From Verrucomicrobiota bacterium (GTDB lineage Bacteria; Verrucomicrobiota; Verrucomicrobiia; Verrucomicrobiales; Verrucomicrobiaceae), in NCBI GenBank assembly GCA_017301975.1, contig JAFLEI010000002.1, positions 186,001 to 250,000 of the forward strand: 64,000 bases of DNA, read 5' to 3'. The translations under genes were made by a program, and so were the position numbers. Positions 24,050-32,475 of the stretch are shown here, one piece after another (position 1 is the stretch's first letter; the number at the start of each line of letters is the position of its first letter). A model generated the notes under the pieces. It was given only the letters and a program-made list of their open reading frames with translations. It ran no database searches and was not told where the DNA came from.

Positions 24050-26686
24050 TTATTTAAGCTGCTGGAGCTTGAGGTTGTCGATGAAGAAGGCGGTTTTGGT
24101 GGTGCCCAGGGAGCTGAAGAGGAGGTAGCCGGCGTTGGTCCAGGCGGGCTTGCAGGTGAGGTCGGGGTAGGAGTGCTGGGTGCCATCCTGACGGGTGATG
24201 TCGAGGGACCATGTAGCTGCGCCGGTGGTGGCGGTGATGGAGACGCGGAACCATTCGCCGGCGGGGATTTTGATGAGCTGGACTTTGCCGTCGGTGCTGG
24301 CGGCGAGCTGGTCTTTCTGCCAGCGGAGGTAGGGGCCGTTGCCGAAGTCGCTGTTTTTGCCGCGTATTTCAAAAAACCAGTCGGCACCATTTTGTGCCAT
24401 GACATCGAACTCGGCGTGGAAGGTGCCGGTGTCCCAGTTGGTGGGGTAGATGTCGAGGATGGGATCGTAGCTGTGTTTGAGGTCGGGGGCGTCCTGGATT
24501 TTGAGAGCGCGCTTGGAGCCGGGAGTGAAGGGGGAGGATGTTTCGTCGGTGACGGCGATGGATTCGCCTTTGTTTTCGTGGGTGTATTTGGCACCGCGAA
24601 TGCCGAGGGTGCCGAGGCCGGCGTGCTCGAAGTCTTGATCGATTTTGTAGGCGGGGGCGGGCCAGGGGTTGGCGTCGGTGTCCCAGGTGGGGTAGTCGTG
24701 GCCTTGGGCGGCGAGATCGCGCCAGGCTGGGTCGGTTTTGCGAACGCCTGCGAGGGTGAGGTCCCAGGGCTTGAAGCCGATTTTTTGGGCGGGGGAGTTG
24801 GGCTTGAGACGGAAGTCGCGCTGGGCGAGGTTTTCGAAGAGGGGATCGGCAAAGAGGCTTTCTTTGTCGCGGCCCATCTTGCGCCACTCGTCCCAGGTGA
24901 AGTTTGTTTTGGTGAGGGTGGCGGGGATTTTGCCGTCGGTGCGCCAGTAGAGGTTTTTGCGGAAGACGAGGCTGTCTTTGGGATCGCCGCGCTCGGGTTT
25001 GTCGAAGAATTTCCAGTTCCATTCGCCGCCGTCGAGGAGGGGGGATGCGGGGTCCCAGACAACGATGTTCTGGAGGTAGCGGAAGCGGAGGCGGGCTTCG
25101 TTGCGGGAGGCTTGAATTTGCGCGGTGTGGCCGAAGGCGAAGATGTTGTTTCGGACGGTGTTGAAGTAGCCGTAGTGCTGATGGAAGCCTGCGTTCCAAG
25201 TGTCGTGCACGAGGTTGTTTTCCATGAGGGTATCGGCGCTGCCTTCATCGTTGTAGAGGCCCCAGCCGCCGTAGCGGTGGCTGGCGACGTGGTGGACGTG
25301 ATTGCCACGGATGATGGTGCCGGGCGAGGTGCCGAGGCCGTAGTAGCCGCCCATGTCGCTGAGGTAGGCCCAGCCGAGGTGGTGGATGTGATTGTTTTCG
25401 ACCGTAGTCTCGCGCGAGGCGGTGTCGCCGTAGCCCCAATTCCACCCGGCGCTGACGCCGGTGTAGTAGAGGTCTGCGATGTCGCAGTGGGTGACGGCGC
25501 AGTGCTGGGTGTGGGTGAGAACGACGCCGCAGGCGCTGGGGTGGAGGCGGCCGCCGTGCTGGATGATGGAGTCGGAGATGGTGATGTGATGATTGACACG
25601 CTCGTCGGAGGGGCGGGCGATTTCGCCGACGTAGACGCCGCCGCCGCCGAGGTCGTGCAGGTGGCAGTGGGTGATGGTGGAGTCTGAGCAGCCGTTTTTG
25701 AACCAGAGGGCGTGGAGGCCGGTGTGGGAGACTTCGCAGCGGGTGAAGTGGATGGCGCTGGAGTCTTCGATTTCGATGCTGCCATCGCTAGTGGTGGCGG
25801 CCTGGCCATCGTGCAGGCCATCGGCGGGGTAGAGGTGATTGCTGTATTGAAAGGAGATGCCTTCGAAGTGGACATCGTGTGCGCCTTTGGTGGAGAGGAA
25901 TTTGTCGACGACGGGGGCGATGACTTCGGCCTTGGTCATGTCTTCGCCGGGGAGGGGCATGTAGAGGACTTCGCCTTGGGCGCGATCGAGGAACCACTCG
26001 CCGGGGGCATCGAGGGCGGCGCGGAAGTTTTCGACCCACCAGCGCTGGTCGGGCTCGAACTCGACGAAAGGATAGCGGGAGCGGCCTTTGATGCGGACAG
26101 CGAGGACTTCATCATTGAGTTCCTTGATGCGGCACTGGCCCACGGCCCAGGCGTGGGTGACGGTGAGGAGGACGGAGTCGCGCTCGGGCTGCGGGATGGA
26201 TTTGAGGACGTCGTACTGCTCTTTGGCGATGGAGAAGGCGTGGAAGTTCATGTTCTCCTTGAGGTCTGGGAACACGCCTGCGCCGACGGCTTCGGTGATG
26301 TGGTAGTAGCCTTTGTTGGGCGAGCGGGCGAGGGTGGCGCGGCGGCCATTGATCCAGAGCTGCTCGAACTTCCAGGCTTTGTCTGGAAGGGGGGCTTTCC
26401 AGAGGGCTGTGTCGGTTTTTTGCCAACCGGTGATGGGTTTACCGGCGGTGAAGGTGGCGTTGGTGCCGGTCCAGGTGACCTGCGAGTCGTCTTTGCCTAG
26501 AGTGAGGGTTTCGGCGAGAGGGTAGACGCCGGGAGCTACGATGATGCGGGCGGGCTTTGCGGCGGTGCGTGCGGCATCGCGAGCGGCCTGAGGTGTGGAG
26601 ATGGGGCCGGTGGGGGTGAGGTGGATGTCTGCGGCGGAGGCGAGCGAGGCCGCAGAGAGGGAGAGGGCGAGGATGCGGGAGAGCAT
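24050..26686 (-). CDS. Secreted right-handed parallel beta-helix protein
   Basis: This protein of 878 residues has a signal peptide (MLSRILALSLSAASLASA). The N-terminal pectate-lyase-like start STPQAARDAARTA leads to a long beta-helix with repeated short strands (IHFTRCEVSHTGLHALWFKN, ITHCHLHDLGGGGVYVG, VENNHIHHLGWAY, IRGNHVHHV). A C-terminal concanavalin-like domain (GTFHAEFDVMAQNGADWFFEI) closes the protein. This resembles PVC-group exported polysaccharide lyase-like proteins. No catalytic residues can be placed with certainty. The start was set at the signal peptide; a 127-codon upstream extension is not supported. Confidence 0.88.
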   Translation of the reverse strand: MLSRILALSLSAASLASAADIHLTPTGPISTPQAARDAARTAAKPARIIVAPGVYPLAETLTLGKDDSQVTWTGTNATFTAGKPITGWQKTDTALWKAPLPDKAWKFEQLWINGRRATLARSPNKGYYHITEAVGAGVFPDLKENMNFHAFSIAKEQYDVLKSIPQPERDSVLLTVTHAWAVGQCRIKELNDEVLAVRIKGRSRYPFVEFEPDQRWWVENFRAALDAPGEWFLDRAQGEVLYMPLPGEDMTKAEVIAPVVDKFLSTKGAHDVHFEGISFQYSNHLYPADGLHDGQAATTSDGSIEIEDSSAIHFTRCEVSHTGLHALWFKNGCSDSTITHCHLHDLGGGGVYVGEIARPSDERVNHHITISDSIIQHGGRLHPSACGVVLTHTQHCAVTHCDIADLYYTGVSAGWNWGYGDTASRETTVENNHIHHLGWAYLSDMGGYYGLGTSPGTIIRGNHVHHVASHRYGGWGLYNDEGSADTLMENNLVHDTWNAGFHQHYGYFNTVRNNIFAFGHTAQIQASRNEARLRFRYLQNIVVWDPASPLLDGGEWNWKFFDKPERGDPKDSLVFRKNLYWRTDGKIPATLTKTNFTWDEWRKMGRDKESLFADPLFENLAQRDFRLKPNSPAQKIGFKPWDLTLAGVRKTDPAWRDLAAQGHDYPTWDTDANPWPAPAYKIDQDFEHAGLGTLGIRGAKYTHENKGESIAVTDETSSPFTPGSKRALKIQDAPDLKHSYDPILDIYPTNWDTGTFHAEFDVMAQNGADWFFEIRGKNSDFGNGPYLRWQKDQLAASTDGKVQLIKIPAGEWFRVSITATTGAATWSLDITRQDGTQHSYPDLTCKPAWTNAGYLLFSSLGTTKTAFFIDNLKLQQLK

Positions 26687-27244
26687 GGGACACTTCTTCG
26701 CGCTGGGCGCTGGGAAGGGCAAGGGTGCAGTGCCATGCTGCGGGCATGCCTTGCATGATCCAGCTGGGTGTTGGAGCGTGAGTTTGTGGACGTTCGCCCG
26801 GAACCGCCTGAAGGCGGAACTACAATACGTACGTTGGGTGTGCGATGTCGTGGGGCGAAGGGGAAGAAAGTCGTGCATCCCGCTTATTGAACCTTGCGCA
26901 ATAGACTGACAAGAAGAGCGTTCCTTGTGGAAGTGAACTCGGTGCCTGAATGGGGCAGACTTGCGGCGGAGCTCATTGTAGACGCTGCTGGCAGGCTTGA
27001 AGTGTGGCGGAGTGCTGGGTTTGCTTCCGGATCGTACGGGGGCGTGTACCAGGGAAGCACTCGCCAAGGCTCGGCATCCCTTCGCTATGATGCGGAAGGC
27101 CTTTGGCCTTCAAGACATGGATGTCAGTCTATTGTGCAAGTCTCAATAAGTGTGGCAACTCCTGCAGAGGAGAGGACGACGAAATGGACGGCTTTAAGCC
27201 TTGGCAGAGGGACATTGCTTTTGAGGCAAGTCTTTGGAAGATGA
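26687..27244. other. 558-bp gene-free stretch with hairpins and a MITE-like element
   Basis: No supported gene. Besides the element at 26883-27150 there is a short hairpin CCGCC-TGAA-GGCGG at 26804-26817. The open frames here have unlikely composition. Confidence 0.65.
26883..27150. mobile_element. MITE-like element, 268 bp with 29-bp imperfect terminal inverted repeats
   Basis: The left end (26883-26911) reads CTTATTGAACCTTGCGCAAT and then AGACTGACA. The right end (27122-27150) is its reverse complement with three mismatches. The interior includes a hairpin GAAGGCC-TTT-GGCCTTC (27095-27111) and no transposase. No clear target-site duplication was found, so mobility is inferred from the inverted ends only. 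Confidence 0.6.
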
Positions 27245-28351
27245 TTACTGCATCATCTGGCGCACCGTGGAGGAGACAGGATAAATCCAGACGATTTCCT
27301 CGGGGCTCAGGGTGACTGGCGGATAGAGAGGGTTCAGGCTGGAGAGGACGATGGAGTGGCCGTGGTCTGTGGTGCTGTAGACGCGGAAGAGGACGTCGCC
27401 GCCGAGGCTGTCGCTGAGGCGAGCGACGACGCGGTTGCCGGTGTGAGGGAGGCTGTTGGGATAGAGGATGGCGAGTTCGCCATCGTGGTGCTGGGGGAGC
27501 ATGGCATCGCCTGCGAGGCGCATGGCGAAGGCATCGGGGTCACTCACGCTGAAGGCGAAGTGCTCGGCGGCGGCGAAGGCTGCCTGAGCAGGCGATGCCA
27601 GTTCACGCGCGGCAGGGATGGTGAGCACGGGGAGGAGGGCGATGCGCGGAGTCACGGGCGCTGAAGCCGCAGGAATCGAGAAGGCTGGAGTGTGCGCCAC
27701 AGCGGGTGCTACGGGGGCGGGTGCTGGCTGCGGTGGCGTGCTGGTAGCGCTGGCGGTTGTGTGTTCTGAGGCAACGGCGGCGGCTGATTCGTTTTGAATC
27801 TCGGCTTCGAGTTTTTCGATCAGCTTGATGACGGGCAGGGAGGCATGGGCGCCATTTTCGATTTTGGTGACGTACTGGCGGGAGACGCCGAGGCGCTGGG
27901 CGAGTTTTGGACGAGTGACGCCCATTTTTTCACGCAGGGCGGCGACACGCAGAGCGAAGGTGGTTTTTGTGCGGAGGACGGGCTTTTCGACGGGTTTGAT
28001 TACGGGTATGGGAGCAGGAGCAGGTGTTGCCTCTGGCTGCACCAAGCGGTCGAGAGCTTCAATGGCTGCGGGTGGGAGACCTGCCATTTCGGTGGGTGCA
28101 AAGGTGGTGTCAGGCTGTGGCATGTGCATGGCGAGCTGTTTGAGGTTGGCGGCAGCTTCGAGTTTTTCGATCAATTGGAATACGGGTCTGGAAGGAGCCT
28201 GGCGGCCTTTCTCCAAGACGGTGACGTAACTGCGACCCACGCCGAGCCAGTGGGCGAGCTCGGGCTTTGAGACACGCAGCTTTTGGCGCAGCGAAAGGCA
28301 GCGGGCAGGGAAACCGACAAGCTTTTCTTCAGAGACTGGGGAGTGTGGCAT
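27245..28351 (-). CDS. Two XRE helix-turn-helix domains fused to a degenerate S24/LexA-type domain
   Basis: This 368-residue regulator has two Cro/C1-type HTH domains (about residues 18-66 and 133-180: KPELAHWLGVGRSYVTVLEK and RPKLAQRLGVSRQYVTKIEN). A Pro/Ala-rich linker follows, then a C-terminal S24-like domain (about 270-362). In that domain the catalytic Ser of the usual GDSM is Ala (GDA283M), and the Lys position appears to be Arg (LFR323VY), so self-cleavage should be impossible. SLNPLYPPVTL matches the conserved end of LexA/CI. It is divergent from the first kinase gene and probably represses or activates locally. Confidence 0.85.
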   Translation of the reverse strand: MPHSPVSEEKLVGFPARCLSLRQKLRVSKPELAHWLGVGRSYVTVLEKGRQAPSRPVFQLIEKLEAAANLKQLAMHMPQPDTTFAPTEMAGLPPAAIEALDRLVQPEATPAPAPIPVIKPVEKPVLRTKTTFALRVAALREKMGVTRPKLAQRLGVSRQYVTKIENGAHASLPVIKLIEKLEAEIQNESAAAVASEHTTASATSTPPQPAPAPVAPAVAHTPAFSIPAASAPVTPRIALLPVLTIPAARELASPAQAAFAAAEHFAFSVSDPDAFAMRLAGDAMLPQHHDGELAILYPNSLPHTGNRVVARLSDSLGGDVLFRVYSTTDHGHSIVLSSLNPLYPPVTLSPEEIVWIYPVSSTVRQMMQ

Positions 28352-28677
28352 AAAGGGAGGGGGTGATACCGATGGATGTGGGGAGGTATGCGACTGACAT
28401 GCCGGGGGGGATTTGGCACGATGAAGTCCCTATGCATAATCTGCGCCAAAAACGTGCCTGGTGTCTGCGCCGAGGGTAAAAGGAACAAAAGTACCAGACA
28501 CAGGCACAATGGACCGTCGATTTTCATGCCGAGTCTCTTTTTGTGCAGGGTCAGGGGGCCGGTGGTTTGGCAAGAGCGGCTGCGAAGCTGTATTTAAGAC
28601 GGCAGACTGGCAAAGCGAGTAATGGTGATTTTACTCGCTGTTAGGGCGCGTATCGGTAACAGTCTGCCGCCTTTTTC
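28352..28677. other. 326-bp divergent intergenic region between the regulator and kinase 1
   Basis: It contains an inverted repeat, GTGCCTGGTGTCTG at 28454-28467 against a near-complement CAGACACAGGCAC ending at 28507. It also contains the leader hairpin at 28600-28676. Promoters for both genes are expected here, but none could be assigned by motif. Confidence 0.6.
28600..28676 (+). promoter_or_regulatory. Nested hairpin leader with T-run directly before kinase 1
   Basis: The outer stem is CGGCAGACTG (28600-28609) with CAGTCTGCCG (28660-28669). The inner stem is AGCGAGTAA (28614-28622) with TTACTCGCT (28631-28639). Five Ts follow at 28672-28676, immediately before the ATG at 28678. It looks like an intrinsic terminator or attenuator occupying the ribosome binding region, or a REP-like element inserted there. 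Confidence 0.6.
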
Positions 28678-30447
28678 ATGTCCCAGGAATCCTCAGCCCA
28701 GCATCAACCCCCGTTTGACGTCCCAAGCGTCGAGGAGATGGCCGCGTTGCTGCCGCAGTATGCGTTTGAAAAGCTCGCAGCCTTTGGTGGCATGGGGGCG
28801 GTGTACCGTGGGCGGCAGGTGAGTCTGGACCGGCCGGTGGCGATCAAAATTTTGCCGCCAGAATTTGGCATGCAGGAGGACTTTGCGGATCGATTCAAAT
28901 CCGAGGCGCGAGCGATGGCGAAGCTGAACCACACGCACATCGTGGGTGTGTATGACTTTGGCATCACCAAGGAAGGGCACCTGTATCTGGTGATGGAGTG
29001 GGTGGAAGGTCAGACACTGCACACGCTGATTCAGAAAGGCAGCATTCCGGTGCGGAAAGCCGCGAGCCTGGCGATGCAGCTTTGTGACGCGCTGGCCTTC
29101 GCTCATCATAACAAAATCCTTCATCGCGACATCAAGCCGGGCAACATCATGATCAGCGAGGATGATCAGGTGAAGGTGGCGGACTTTGGTCTTGCAAGAC
29201 CGATCACGGGTGAAGCTGAGGAGAATCCCTTCGGCACGCCGGATTACGCGGCGCCGGAAATTTTAGGCAAGGGCGCGGTGGACCAGCGGGCGGACATCTT
29301 TGCTGCGGGTGTGGTGCTGTATGAAATGCTGACGGGGCGGGTGCCGCAGCAGCCACGGCGTTCGGTGATGGAGTTTGCTCCGCTGTCTCCGAAATGGGAT
29401 GAGCTGATTGACCGGGCGACGCATGCGGATCCCACGAAGCGCTTTCAAGATGTGGGCGAATTTCGTGCGCACATTGCGATGCTGATCAACCAGGGAGCCC
29501 AGCCGGTGAAGGTGATGGCTGTGGATGAGGATGAGCTCAAGGGTAGAGCGGGATTGAAGCCGCTGCATCTGGTGCTGATCGGGGCTGCGGTGATTGTCAT
29601 CGGCATTGTGGGCGGGATGATGTTCAAAAGTGGGGCTGAGCCGGAGGCACCTGTGGCAACGGACAAGGTGGCCGCCACTTCCAAGGCTGATGAGCCTGAG
29701 CAGCCGCCTAAGATTGAGAAAGAGCAGGAGCCGGCAAAAAAGGTGGAGCCGGTGGTGGTGGTGCCTGCTGTGGAGCCGGAAATGAAAGCGCCGGAACCTG
29801 CGCCGAAGGTCGAAAAGATGGTCGCCGTGGCGCCTGTGCCCGTGCCTGCTCCGATGCCAGCGCCTGCGGCGGTGCCAACTGTTGTGCCGGTGCCGGAATC
29901 TCCGCTGGAGTTTATTCAGCAGCTGGAAAAACGTGATGCGGAGCTGGCGCTGATGGTCAGTGATTTTGCTGCTGAATGGCTGACCAACACGGAAACAGGC
30001 ACTGAACCTGAAATGCAGAGCCTGGCTGACAAATACATTCCTGCGCTGCAACGCAGTCTGACCAGCCTGATGCCGCAGCAGCGTGATTTTGTGCTCAGTG
30101 AAATCTCCCACATTGCGAATCATGAGCCGCTGGATGAGCCGGATGAGCTCTGGCCGGAGACGCTCAAGATGCTGCGCAAGGCCTACGACGCCCAGCGCGA
30201 GGCGATTCAAGGACGTGCGAGCATGGCCGCGCAGAAAATGCGTTCGGCCCAGTGCGAGCTTGTTTTGCAGAAGGCCCGTGAACGTGCCGCCGCAGGCAAG
30301 GAAGAGGCCGCGAAGCGTGCGGAAATCGTGGCGGCGGAACTGGCGAAGCTGAAGACGGCACCGTCCATGAAAGCCTTGAGAGAAAGCGTGGCCGGCGCAA
30401 CAGGCGTGGGCACTGCACCGACTACCGTCGCAGAGCCTGTGCGTTGA
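28678..30447 (+). CDS. Transmembrane Hanks-type Ser/Thr protein kinase 1
   Basis: This 589-residue protein has a cytoplasmic kinase domain (about residues 28-270), a single transmembrane helix (about 296-316), a long Pro/Glu/Lys/Val-rich linker and a helical extracytoplasmic region. Kinase motifs are the loop FGGMGAVYRG, Lys57, HRD at 149-151 within HRDIKPGNIM, DFG at 169-171, and GTPDYAAPE. The first glycine of the nucleotide loop is replaced by Ala, a mild departure. The C-terminal part repeats a motif, QQLEKRDAELALMVSDFA, that recurs in kinase 2. It phosphorylates Ser/Thr on unknown targets. Confidence 0.93.
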   Translation: MSQESSAQHQPPFDVPSVEEMAALLPQYAFEKLAAFGGMGAVYRGRQVSLDRPVAIKILPPEFGMQEDFADRFKSEARAMAKLNHTHIVGVYDFGITKEGHLYLVMEWVEGQTLHTLIQKGSIPVRKAASLAMQLCDALAFAHHNKILHRDIKPGNIMISEDDQVKVADFGLARPITGEAEENPFGTPDYAAPEILGKGAVDQRADIFAAGVVLYEMLTGRVPQQPRRSVMEFAPLSPKWDELIDRATHADPTKRFQDVGEFRAHIAMLINQGAQPVKVMAVDEDELKGRAGLKPLHLVLIGAAVIVIGIVGGMMFKSGAEPEAPVATDKVAATSKADEPEQPPKIEKEQEPAKKVEPVVVVPAVEPEMKAPEPAPKVEKMVAVAPVPVPAPMPAPAAVPTVVPVPESPLEFIQQLEKRDAELALMVSDFAAEWLTNTETGTEPEMQSLADKYIPALQRSLTSLMPQQRDFVLSEISHIANHEPLDEPDELWPETLKMLRKAYDAQREAIQGRASMAAQKMRSAQCELVLQKARERAAAGKEEAAKRAEIVAAELAKLKTAPSMKALRESVAGATGVGTAPTTVAEPVR

Positions 30448-30519
30448 GCGGCCATTATAGGACAGATCGGTTAGGAAATTTTCCTCGCGGCAGAAGCGGT
30501 AGAAGGTTATGGATCAAGA

Positions 30520-32031
30520 ATGTCCGAAGAAACTACCCCTAGCGAGCTGCCTTCGTTTGATGTCCCGAGCCAGGAGGCGATGAACGCCTACCTGCCGCAG
30601 TTCCAGTTTGAAAAACTGGCGGCATGCGGCGGCATGGGGGCGGTGTACAAGGCGTATCAAGAGAGCCTGGACCGGCGCGTGGCGGTTAAAATTCTGCCGC
30701 CGGAGTTTGGGGCTGAAAAGGAATTCACCGATCGTTTCAAGATCGAGGCGCGTGCGATGGCGAAGCTCAATCACACGAACATCGTGGGTGTGTATGACTT
30801 TGGCATCACGGCGGGAGGGCATTTGTATCTGGTGATGGAATGGATCGAAGGGCAGTCGCTGCACGATCTCATTCACAAGGGGAGTCTTTCGCTGCGGAAG
30901 GCGACGAACCTGGCCATGCAGCTGTGTGAGGCGCTGACCTTTGCGCACGATCATCAAATCATTCATCGCGACATCAAGCCGGGGAACATCATGGTCAATG
31001 ACAGCGACCATGTGAAGGTGGCGGACTTTGGACTGGCGCGGCCAGTGTCCGACGAAGCGGAGCAGGAGAACCCTTTTGGTACGCCGGATTATGCCGCGCC
31101 GGAGATTCGTGGTGGCAGCGTGGTGGACCATCGGGTGGACATTTACGCCGCAGGTGTGGTGCTTTATGAGATGCTGACCGGCACGATTCCGGGAGAGCCG
31201 CGGCGCTCGGTCACGGAGTTTGCCAAAATCTCGACGCGGTGGGACAGCATCATCGCCAAGGCCATCGACCCCGATCCGGAGAAGCGGTATCAGGACGCGG
31301 GTGAGCTTCGTGCGCACATCAATGTGGCGATGAAGCAGGCTGCGGCGCCTGGAGAGGTTCCCGGCGATGTCATGGCGATCGATCTAGGCATCGGCGTGGG
31401 GACAGCCCCGAGAGCGGGCATGGGTGCGGGTTTGGGTGCGGGGTTGCGTTTGGGAGCAGGGCCGGCTGCGGCAACGCCTGTGGTAGAGAGTGTGCCAGTT
31501 GCACGCGTGGCTGGTGGGCCGAATGTGCAGCGTGCGCCCGGGGTGCGCGCGCCAGGTGTGCCGGCGGTGGTGGAGCAACGGAAAGCGGCACCGCCACAGA
31601 AGCCGGCTGCCCGAATGACGCCGCAGCAGCAACAGCTCATGCTGGTCATCGGGGTGGTGGCTGTGGTGGTGGTTGGGTTTTTGGCGTTGATCTTCTGGCC
31701 ATCGTCGAAGAGCGCGTCACGCAGCTTGTCCGCCAGCGCCCAGGCCACGCCGGATGAAATTCATGAGGTGATGCAACAGCTGGAGCAGAATGATGCCGAG
31801 CTGGCGAGGATGGTGAACTCCTTTGCCCATGACTGGGCGGCTACGGGAGCGGATAAAAATCCTACTTCGCCCGTCGCGGAAAAACTGCGCCAGGCGCACA
31901 ATGCTGCGGTGCAGGCCAAGGCGAAGGATCGGATGGAGGCGGCCAGGCGTGCGGAGATTGTGGCTGCGGAGATGGCGAAGCTGACTGAGGCGCCGTCATT
32001 GAAGGCGCTCAAACAGGCGGCGGAGAGATAG
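30520..32031 (+). CDS. Transmembrane Hanks-type Ser/Thr protein kinase 2 (tandem paralog)
   Basis: This 503-residue paralog of kinase 1 has the same opening (a FDVPSQEAMNAYLPQFQFEK version), Lys57, HRDIKPGNIM at about 149-158, DFGLARP and GTPDYAAPEI. The transmembrane helix is LMLVIGVVAVVVVGFLALIF near residues 373-393. The juxtamembrane linker is Gly/Ala-rich, not Pro/Glu-rich. The C-terminal region keeps QQLEQNDAELARMVNSFA and ARRAEIVAAEMAKL but has lost about 60 residues that kinase 1 has between them. The gap between the two genes is 72 bp without an obvious terminator, so co-transcription is likely. Confidence 0.93.
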   Translation: MSEETTPSELPSFDVPSQEAMNAYLPQFQFEKLAACGGMGAVYKAYQESLDRRVAVKILPPEFGAEKEFTDRFKIEARAMAKLNHTNIVGVYDFGITAGGHLYLVMEWIEGQSLHDLIHKGSLSLRKATNLAMQLCEALTFAHDHQIIHRDIKPGNIMVNDSDHVKVADFGLARPVSDEAEQENPFGTPDYAAPEIRGGSVVDHRVDIYAAGVVLYEMLTGTIPGEPRRSVTEFAKISTRWDSIIAKAIDPDPEKRYQDAGELRAHINVAMKQAAAPGEVPGDVMAIDLGIGVGTAPRAGMGAGLGAGLRLGAGPAAATPVVESVPVARVAGGPNVQRAPGVRAPGVPAVVEQRKAAPPQKPAARMTPQQQQLMLVIGVVAVVVVGFLALIFWPSSKSASRSLSASAQATPDEIHEVMQQLEQNDAELARMVNSFAHDWAATGADKNPTSPVAEKLRQAHNAAVQAKAKDRMEAARRAEIVAAEMAKLTEAPSLKALKQAAER

Positions 32032-32039
32032 ACGGGTCT

Positions 32040-32072
32040 AAAAAAAGCCGCCACCCGTTTCCGGGTGACGGC
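32040..32072 (-). terminator. Intrinsic terminator of the Cys-rich gene
   Basis: Read on the minus strand, an 11-bp stem with one mismatch (GCCGTCACCCG against CGGGTGGCGGC, GAAA loop) is followed by at least seven Ts. It lies between the converging kinase 2 and Cys-rich genes. Confidence 0.8.
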
Positions 32073-32090
32073 GTGGGTTTGACCGGGGAA

Positions 32091-32255
32091 TTATTCGCCT
32101 TTGCAGCAGTCTTTGCCGCAGGCTTTGCCTTTTTCTTTGCAGCAGGCGGCGCAGTTGTCCTTGCAGCATTTTTCACAGGCCTTGCCGGCGGCAAGAGCGG
32201 TGCTGGAGAGGGCGGCGACGGAGGCTGCGGCGATGAGGGTGAGGATGGTTTTCAT
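32091..32255 (-). CDS. Small secreted Cys-rich protein (54 aa)
   Basis: After a signal peptide (MKTILTLIAAASVAALSSTALA) the mature part is only about 32 residues with nine cysteines: ACEKCCKDNCAACCKEKGKA then CGKDCCKGE. This recalls metallothionein-like or periplasmic metal-binding peptides. It has its own terminator (32040-32072), which supports it as a real gene. The longer in-frame extension upstream lacks a signal. Metal binding is an inference from the cysteine spacing. Confidence 0.75.
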   Translation of the reverse strand: MKTILTLIAAASVAALSSTALAAGKACEKCCKDNCAACCKEKGKACGKDCCKGE

Positions 32256-32451
32256 GGTATCGGATGTGTTTGTGTTGTTTGGTTTGAATGGCCCGCTTGG
32301 AGGATTCCGGCGCGCGGCGCAGGCAGGCGCGAGCCGGGTGTGCCATCGAGTGGCGTTGAACTGGCGGTGAGGCCAGACGGCCGGGCAGGCTGTCTGGGGA
32401 ACGGCGTCATTGAGGGCCGTATGGAAGTGAGTCACTGCCCAGAGCGTCTGG

Positions 32452-32470
32452 CTTCCAGACGCATGGTGTG
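32452..32470. repeat. Hairpin GCGTCTGG-CTT-CCAGACGC
   Basis: A perfect 8-bp stem with a 3-base loop lies just beyond the stop of the 32476-32850 gene. No T-run follows on the minus strand, so REP-like is more likely than a classical terminator. The position is accurate to a few bases. Confidence 0.5.
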
Positions 32471-32475
32471 AGGCT

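Noticed and set aside
23897..25687. 596-codon plus-strand frame opposite the beta-helix gene
   Set aside because: Gly/Val/Glu/Ala-biased composition and complete overlap with a gene having a signal peptide and recognisable repeats.
26894..27244. 116-codon frame inside the MITE-like element
   Set aside because: No similarity to known domains; it spans an inverted end and a hairpin, so chance opening is likely.
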